In this document: positions 7,227-10,004 of the stretch, one piece after another
Numbering within the stretch: position 1 is the first letter of the stretch
Layout of the letters: each line of letters begins with the position of its first letter
DNA from: Candidatus Gottesmanbacteria bacterium
GTDB lineage: Bacteria; Patescibacteriota; Microgenomatia; JACPZF01
Reading direction: 5' to 3'
Length of the DNA: 10,004 bases
Assembly (NCBI GenBank): GCA_016195615.1
Contig: JACPZF010000084.1
Coordinates: forward strand, 1 to 10,004
Program-made: the position numbers and the translations under genes
Notes under the pieces: model-generated
Told to the model about the DNA's origin: nothing
The model's input: only the letters and a program-made list of their open reading frames with translations
Database searches by the model: none

Positions 7227-7484
7227 TTAAAAAGCAGACTGCAAGACCGAAACAATTTTCAAAGACCAGCGGCCAAGAAGTAGCTCCATAAAAAGAGCAA
7301 TAACAAAAGAGAGCGGTAAAAATATTTTCCAGGGAGCGCTTTTTAAGGGTGCCGTCATTTTCTTGTACCAAATAGTCAGACTGCCCATGTTTTGCGGCGC
7401 CACAAAAGCTACTTCATCGGCTTTTGTTTCCAGCAATGAAAAAAGTTTTTGTTCAAATTCTTTTGATAAATTTTGGTTTTTCAT
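7227..7484 (-). CDS. Small membrane protein next to the sigma factor, possible anti-sigma factor
   Basis: An 85-residue protein with a polar, charged N-terminal half (1-52, including KEFEQKLFSLLETKADEV), one clear hydrophobic helix (about 53-70) and a short semi-hydrophobic tail (WSLKIVSVLQSAF). I do not recognise a family. It begins 2 bases after the sigma factor stop and ends 6 bases before the Yip1-like gene. A small cytoplasmic-plus-transmembrane protein directly after an ECF sigma gene is the usual position and shape of a membrane anti-sigma factor, so that role is a guess from context. No zinc-binding His/Cys motif of the ZAS anti-sigma class is present. Its tight packing and plausible composition make it a real gene. 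Confidence 0.6.
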   Translation of the reverse strand: MKNQNLSKEFEQKLFSLLETKADEVAFVAPQNMGSLTIWYKKMTAPLKSAPWKIFLPLSFVIALFMELLLGRWSLKIVSVLQSAF

Positions 7485-7486
7485 TT

Positions 7487-8038
7487 TTAAAGCGCAATAA
7501 AGGTTTTGGCAAAAGCTCTGCGCGCCCGAAATAAACTTGATTCGACGCTTTTAATCGTTTCGGCTGTTGCTTTGGCAATTTCTCCGACGGTCATGCCTTC
7601 AATATATTTAAGTTTTAAAACCGTTTGGTGGGTTGGTTTTAAAGCCAAAAAACATTTGGCGATTTTTTCTTTTAATTCTTTTCTTTCGTATCTTTGTTCG
7701 GGTGAAAGCAAAAGACTTATTAAACCTTCGGCTTGCGGCAGTTTGGAAAAAACCACCTGTTTTATTTTTTTTCGACGATAGAAATCGACAACTTTATGTT
7801 TAGTAATGCCATAGATATAGGTGTATAAAGATGATTGACCGGTATAATCGCGCATGGCCTCCAAAGAAGCCAAAAGCGTATCTTGTAGAACCTCTTCGGC
7901 GTCTTCTTGGGAATTTATTTTATGTTTAATAAAGTTAAAAAGTCTTCCCGAGTAACTTTTTTGGAAAGTAAGAAGCGCTTTTTTATCACCGCCTAAAATT
8001 TTATTAACTTGCTCTCGGTCTTCGTAGTATTTCATCAT
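7487..8038 (-). CDS. ECF-family RNA polymerase sigma factor
   Basis: A 183-residue protein with the two-domain layout of ECF sigma factors. Region 2 (about 22-92) includes FNFIKHKINSQEDAEEVLQDTLL and ends in YGITKHKVVDFYRRKK. A linker follows, then region 4 (about 123-181) with LKPTHQTVLKLKYIEGMTVGEIA and a helix-turn-helix through SVESSLFRARRAF, which would contact the -35 element. It would direct RNA polymerase to a small set of promoters. Two ATG codons are adjacent at the start (8038 and 8035), so the first Met is uncertain by one residue. It heads a closely packed run through the whole mevalonate pathway, so it could control that operon itself, but no target promoter can be read with confidence. 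Confidence 0.92.
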   Translation of the reverse strand: MMKYYEDREQVNKILGGDKKALLTFQKSYSGRLFNFIKHKINSQEDAEEVLQDTLLASLEAMRDYTGQSSLYTYIYGITKHKVVDFYRRKKIKQVVFSKLPQAEGLISLLLSPEQRYERKELKEKIAKCFLALKPTHQTVLKLKYIEGMTVGEIAKATAETIKSVESSLFRARRAFAKTFIAL

Positions 8039-8074
8039 AGCTTTAGTCGTAAATTATGAAACTATACATGCGTA

Positions 8075-8818
8075 TTAACTTTGTCTTGTCACAGAGTAGT
8101 CAGCCAGCTCTAGTAAAAATTCTTTGGCTTCAATAGCCAAAACCCCATTATATCGAGTCTGACTCGAATACTCTATGATGGCCCTTTTGCCTTTATTAAT
8201 AAGGTCTTTTGCCAAATCCTTACATTCTTTTTTCGTTCCCAGCAATTCTGTCTCGGAATCTAAAAGATCGTCTTGAATTTGAAAAGCAATGCCGACCGGG
8301 ATAGCGTAATTACTGATAGCTTCTTTTTGTTTTTTATCAGCTTCTGCCAAAACCGCGCCTAAAAGTAACGGCCTTACGAAAGAGTATCTGGCAGTTTTAT
8401 ATTCATAGATTTTTAAAAGGTGGAACCTTGTACAAGGTTCCACCTTGATTAAATCCAGGCTTTGACCAAAAATAACTTCCTCGCGGAGCAGATCAAATTG
8501 TTTTTTAACTTTTAATAAAAGTCGCCGATCAATTTTTGAGAGACTAAAAATCTCGTCAGCCCAAATCAGACAGAGATCGCCGGCGAGAATGGCCAGGTTT
8601 ATTCCTAACTCGTGGGCTTCATCGTCATTCTGGCTTGTCCAGAATCGATTCTGGAGTCCCCCGCCTTCGGCGGGGTCCCCAGAATGACGAATTTGTAATT
8701 TTCTGGCAAAATATTCATGGACAGTCGGGCCTCCTCTTCTGGTTTTGGCCTTATCCATAATGTCATCATGGATTAGGGCTGCAGTATGAAAAAGTTCGGT
8801 GCAAAGAGATAGCTGCAA
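8075..8818 (-). CDS. Polyprenyl diphosphate synthase, C-terminal part (frameshifted gene)
   Basis: Carries the catalytic core of a trans-prenyl (FPP/GGPP-type) synthase, which extends allylic diphosphates with isopentenyl diphosphate. ELFHTAALIHDDIMDKAKTRRG holds the first Asp-rich motif (DDIMD) and FQIQDDLLD the second (DDLLD). GQSLDL, KTARYSF and DLAKDLINKGKRA complete the family pattern. The first possible start in this frame is TTG at 8818, but homology begins upstream in another frame (8766-9044), so this is the second half of one gene rather than an independent one. Joined, the protein would be about 320 residues, normal for the family. Two insertions are visible: 23 codons from element 8622-8690 and 10 codons from the palindrome 8417-8446. 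No aromatic residue lies at the fourth or fifth position before DDIMD, which argues against a strict FPP product. The sigma gene follows after 36 bases. Confidence 0.88.
   Translation of the reverse strand: MQLSLCTELFHTAALIHDDIMDKAKTRRGGPTVHEYFARKLQIRHSGDPAEGGGLQNRFWTSQNDDEAHELGINLAILAGDLCLIWADEIFSLSKIDRRLLLKVKKQFDLLREEVIFGQSLDLIKVEPCTRFHLLKIYEYKTARYSFVRPLLLGAVLAEADKKQKEAISNYAIPVGIAFQIQDDLLDSETELLGTKKECKDLAKDLINKGKRAIIEYSSQTRYNGVLAIEAKEFLLELADYSVTRQS
8417..8446. repeat. Perfect 30-bp palindrome inside the prenyl synthase gene
   Basis: The left half AAGGTGGAACCTTGT (8417-8431) is followed directly by its exact reverse complement (8432-8446), so all 15 base pairs match with no spacer. It is codon-aligned and encodes KVEPCTRFHL, ten residues between GQSLDLI and LKIYEYKTARY, a variable linker in this family. 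Such a perfect repeat is not expected from coding constraint, so an inserted element is likely. In RNA it would form a strong hairpin. Confidence 0.85.
8622..8690. repeat. Palindromic repeat element inside the prenyl synthase gene (copy 2)
   Basis: Ends are perfect 12-bp inverted repeats, TCGTCATTCTGG (8622-8633) and CCAGAATGACGA (8679-8690). Inside are CTTGTCCAGAATCGA (8634-8648), shared exactly with the mvaD element, and a GC-rich hairpin CCCCGCCTTCGGCGGGG (8659-8675). The length is 69 bases, or 23 codons, so the frame is kept. It encodes a polar Gly/Asp-rich loop beginning RHSGDPAEGGG. The shared blocks are read in a different frame from those in mvaD, so the unit that is conserved is DNA, not peptide. 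Confidence 0.85.
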
Positions 8819-9044
8819 AACGTCGTTGATCGGATATTGGAGATTGGATATTGGAAAAAAGCTTGTACCCGAAGTACACCAGTATTGGTCTTAATCTTTC
8901 CGCGCCGGGGCGAAAAATGAGATCAATGATTTGCTCAACCATTTCGTCGTAAATGGTACCTTTTGGAAATTGGTCTTTTTTTGGCGCCAAAAAATCTTTC
9001 AGCAGTGGGTCGATTTTCCTTTTTAAATTGTTTAATTGTTTCAT
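8766..9044 (-). CDS. Polyprenyl diphosphate synthase, N-terminal part (frameshifted gene)
   Basis: N-terminal fragment of the same prenyl synthase. From the ATG at 9044 (MKQLNNLKRKIDPLLKDF) it runs through the family motif GAERLRPILVYFGYKLF, equivalent to GKRLRP, then loses homology at the 7-bp repeat tract and ends in an unrelated tail at a TGA. The frame extends upstream to an ATG at 9113, but those codons overlap the terminator hairpin and do not look like the family, so 9044 is preferred. There is no Shine-Dalgarno site; a candidate extended -10 promoter lies so close that the leader would be only a few bases. To join the C-terminal part, one base (or seven) must be lost between about 8832 and 8861. 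Taken alone this product has no active-site Asp motif and would be inactive. Confidence 0.82.
   Translation of the reverse strand: MKQLNNLKRKIDPLLKDFLAPKKDQFPKGTIYDEMVEQIIDLIFRPGAERLRPILVYFGYKLFSNIQSPISDQRRFAAISLHRTFSYCSPNP
8832..8855. repeat. 7-bp repeat tract at the prenyl synthase frameshift
   Basis: Plus-strand units GGATATT (8832-8838), GGAGATT (8839-8845) and GGATATT (8846-8852), then GGA. It lies exactly where homology passes from one reading frame to the other, next to a run of six A (8855-8860; T on the coding strand). Removing one 7-bp unit, or one base of the A run, restores a continuous prenyl synthase frame. Confidence 0.8.
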
Positions 9045-9056
9045 TGATAATCGTAT

Positions 9057-9065
9057 ATTGTAGCA
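9057..9065 (-). promoter_or_regulatory. Candidate extended -10 promoter of the prenyl synthase gene
   Basis: On the minus strand TGC followed by TACAAT matches an extended -10 (TGn-TATAAT, five of six bases in the hexamer). It lies directly after the terminator of the upstream gene. No convincing -35 is seen. Transcription would start about 6-8 bases before the ATG at 9044, giving an almost leaderless message, in agreement with the missing ribosome binding site. Confidence 0.4.
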
Positions 9066-9073
9066 AATGCAGC

Positions 9074-9101
9074 AAAAAAGCGCCCGATTTCTCGTGCGCT
9101 T
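9074..9101 (-). terminator. Intrinsic terminator of the pilin-like gene
   Basis: On the minus strand AAGCGC (9101-9096) and GCGCTT (9083-9078) form a six-pair stem with a 12-base loop, followed by a T run (9079-9074). It is 50 bases past the stop of the pilin-like gene and before the prenyl synthase start. The A/T flanks could also allow action in the other direction, but no plus-strand gene is near. Confidence 0.7.
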
Positions 9102-9114
9102 ATTTATTTTCAAA

Positions 9115-9154
9115 CTCGTTAATTCGTGAACTCGTTAACCAGTTAATTTATTAA
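9115..9154. repeat. 8-bp tandem repeat tract between pilin gene and terminator
   Basis: Five consecutive 8-bp units on the plus strand: CTCGTTAA, TTCGTGAA, CTCGTTAA, CCAGTTAA and TTTATTAA. The last unit overlaps the stop codon of the pilin-like gene. The shared core is NNNGTTAA. The tract ends 13 bases before the terminator stem. Confidence 0.65.
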
Positions 9155-9489
9155 TACGGTTTCGGCAAACTCACCGTTCCGGAAATTACCGTGATGCCAA
9201 AGAAGAATTCAATCATTCTCATAATGGCCCAGGCAGAAGCGACAATGACTAAACCGATAAGGGCAGCAGTAATTTTGTTACGCGCATTTTCTACGCCTGT
9301 CTTATCGCCGCCAGAGGTGATCCATTCAAAACCGCCCCAGATTAAATAGATAAAAACAGCCAAAGCCGCAAGCAGCATCGCAATACCAATTAAGCCGCTG
9401 ATTAGTTTTCCGACATCCGTAATTTTAACAGTATTGGGTTGCGGTACGGTAATATCTCCACCCTGGGCCAGTAAAGTTCCTAGTAACAT
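9151..9489 (-). CDS. T4SS-pilin-like (TrbC/VirB2-type) membrane protein
   Basis: A 112-residue protein with a short polar lead (MLLGTLLAQGGDITVPQPNT), a first membrane helix (about 28-52), a conserved connecting block WGGFEWITSGGDKTGVENARNKI (51-73) and a second helix (about 74-96). This two-helix shape with the FEWITSGGDK..ENARNKI loop is that of the type IV secretion system pilin-like proteins common in Patescibacteria; TrbC/VirB2 relation is by shape and family memory. It would sit in the cytoplasmic membrane or be assembled into a filament; no ATPase or assembly gene is in the window. An AGGGAGG ribosome binding site lies 4 bases before the ATG, a candidate promoter is upstream and a terminator downstream, so it may be its own unit. 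A close paralogue lies just upstream. Confidence 0.8.
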   Translation of the reverse strand: MLLGTLLAQGGDITVPQPNTVKITDVGKLISGLIGIAMLLAALAVFIYLIWGGFEWITSGGDKTGVENARNKITAALIGLVIVASAWAIMRMIEFFFGITVISGTVSLPKPY

Positions 9490-9493
9490 TTTT

Positions 9494-9500
9494 CCTCCCT
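9494..9500 (-). promoter_or_regulatory. Strong Shine-Dalgarno site of the pilin-like gene
   Basis: Minus-strand AGGGAGG ends 4 bases before the ATG at 9489. It is the strongest ribosome binding site in the window and fixes this start; most other genes here have weak or no sites. High expression of a structural protein would fit. Confidence 0.75.
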
Positions 9501-9503
9501 TTG

Positions 9504-9529
9504 TCCCCCGAAGCTTTAGCGAAGGCGGA
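9504..9529. repeat. Imperfect palindromic repeat in the leader of the pilin-like gene
   Basis: On the minus strand TCCGCC (9529-9524) and GGGGGA (9509-9504) pair except at one position, enclosing TTCGCTAAAGCTTC. The inner part carries a CTTCG repeat. It is placed between candidate promoter and ribosome binding site, so the hairpin would be in the mRNA leader. It resembles the GC-rich TTCG hairpin in element 8622-8690 only in style. Confidence 0.45.
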
Positions 9530-9549
9530 CTTATCTACTTATAGCTTAG

Positions 9550-9579
9550 ATCGTACTTAACTTATCTGTCAAGTGTCAA
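9550..9579 (-). promoter_or_regulatory. Candidate promoter of the pilin-like gene
   Basis: Minus-strand TTGACA (9579-9574), an 18-base spacer and TACGAT (9555-9550). The -35 is a perfect match to the sigma-70 consensus and the -10 matches four of six bases. A second TTGACA at 9572-9567 has no well-spaced -10. The leader to the ATG would be about 55 bases. Confidence 0.5.
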
Positions 9580-10004
9580 CTATGGACACCCGTTATTTAT
9601 CAACCACCTCGGATCATTTTTGTCTACAGCTCTTGTTCCTCCAGGGCACCTGTCGCAATTAGGACCGGGGCATCTAAACAGATTATAGTCCGGTCCACCG
9701 CTACCACCGCTGGTGTTGCCTTGATTTCCTAGCGGCGCGCTGGTACTACTTCCAGTACCGGAAAGAACACTTTTTTTATCGCCGGTTATTTTAATTCCTA
9801 AGAAATTTTGTACCAGACCAAAAAGCACCCAGATCGCGGCCACAATGACTAACCCGATAATCGCGTGAACAATTTTGTTTCGCGCGTTTTCCAGATTGGT
9901 TTTGTCACCACCGGAAGTGATCCATTCAAAAGCGCCCCAGAGCAGATAGATAAGAGTGCCGATGGCGGCCAAAATGATACCCACGCCAAAAGCGGCGCTG
10001 ATAA
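9580..10004 (-). CDS. T4SS-pilin-like membrane protein with Cys-rich tail (partial, N-terminus outside window)
   Basis: Paralogue of the gene at 9151-9489. The frame stays open to the right edge (ISAAFG continues upstream of a possible GTG at 9984), so the true start is outside. Visible are most of the first helix, the block WGAFEWITSGGDKTNLENARNKI, and the second helix IIGLVIVAAIWVLFGL. Unlike the other copy, it has a long C-terminal extension: a Ser/Gly/Thr-rich linker (about GTGSSTSAPLGNQGNTSGGSGG) and a Cys-rich end RCPGPNCDRCPGG with a final NNGCP. The four cysteines could bind metal or form disulfides outside the membrane; this is inference. It ends in TAG, with no terminator visible before the next gene's promoter region. 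It is likely a second filament or membrane subunit. Confidence 0.78.
   Translation of the reverse strand, partial: ISAAFGVGIILAAIGTLIYLLWGAFEWITSGGDKTNLENARNKIVHAIIGLVIVAAIWVLFGLVQNFLGIKITGDKKSVLSGTGSSTSAPLGNQGNTSGGSGGPDYNLFRCPGPNCDRCPGGTRAVDKNDPRWLINNGCP

Noticed and set aside
8061..8066. Minus-strand TATAGT as a -10 box for the sigma factor gene
   Set aside because: No -35 at proper spacing (the nearest TGACAA is 19 bases away and poor), and no ECF-type motif is visible, so a promoter here is not supported.
9045..9113. Longer N-terminus of the prenyl synthase starting at 9113
   Set aside because: The extra residues (Arg/Cys-rich) do not resemble the family and would overlap the terminator stem and candidate promoter.
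8832..9154. The 7-bp and 8-bp repeats as a CRISPR array
   Set aside because: Units are contiguous and far too short, without spacers, and there are no cas genes.

Overview
The window reads as a piece of a Patescibacteria (Candidate Phyla Radiation) chromosome. Three things point that way: tandem paralogues of a short two-helix pilin-like protein carrying the block FEWITSGGDKT..ENARNKI, a mevalonate operon of mixed archaeal and bacterial character, and many short palindromic or 7-8 bp periodic repeats lying inside genes. Stop codons TAA, TAG and TGA all behave as stops, so the standard bacterial code fits. The lineage within the phylum cannot be fixed from the sequence alone.

Every gene lies on the minus strand, so transcription runs from the right edge to the left. 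At the right are two T4SS-pilin-like membrane proteins (9580-10004, cut by the window edge, and 9151-9489). The second has its own candidate promoter and strong ribosome binding site and is followed by an intrinsic terminator (9074-9101). Just past the terminator a candidate extended -10 promoter precedes a polyprenyl diphosphate synthase gene (9044 to 8075). This gene is split by a frameshift, which falls in a 7-bp repeat tract. It also carries two palindromic insertions that keep the frame.

After a 36-base gap comes a compact run of ten genes with gaps of 1-23 bases or overlaps of 4-8 bases. In order: an ECF sigma factor, a small membrane protein, a Yip1-like membrane protein, class I HMG-CoA reductase, archaeal-type HMG-CoA synthase, archaeal-type acetoacetyl-CoA thiolase, a DUF35 OB-fold protein without its zinc ribbon, mevalonate kinase, a phosphomevalonate-kinase-like GHMP kinase, and diphosphomevalonate decarboxylase. 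Together these would convert acetyl-CoA to isopentenyl diphosphate. The thiolase/DUF35/synthase part is of the archaeal type; the kinase-kinase-decarboxylase part is the classical bacterial/eukaryotic route. IPP isomerase is not in the window. The prenyl synthase upstream is the natural consumer of the product.

The most unusual signal is the set of mobile-looking short repeats. Two related elements bounded by TCGTCATTCTGG sit inside mvaD and the prenyl synthase gene and are read in different frames. A perfect 30-bp palindrome supplies exactly ten codons of the prenyl synthase. A 7-bp tract gives a lysine-rich loop in the thiolase, and a second 7-bp tract lies at the prenyl synthase frameshift, where loss of one unit would restore the frame. 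An 8-bp tandem tract and an imperfect palindrome lie between genes. No stretch above 300 bases is without a gene.
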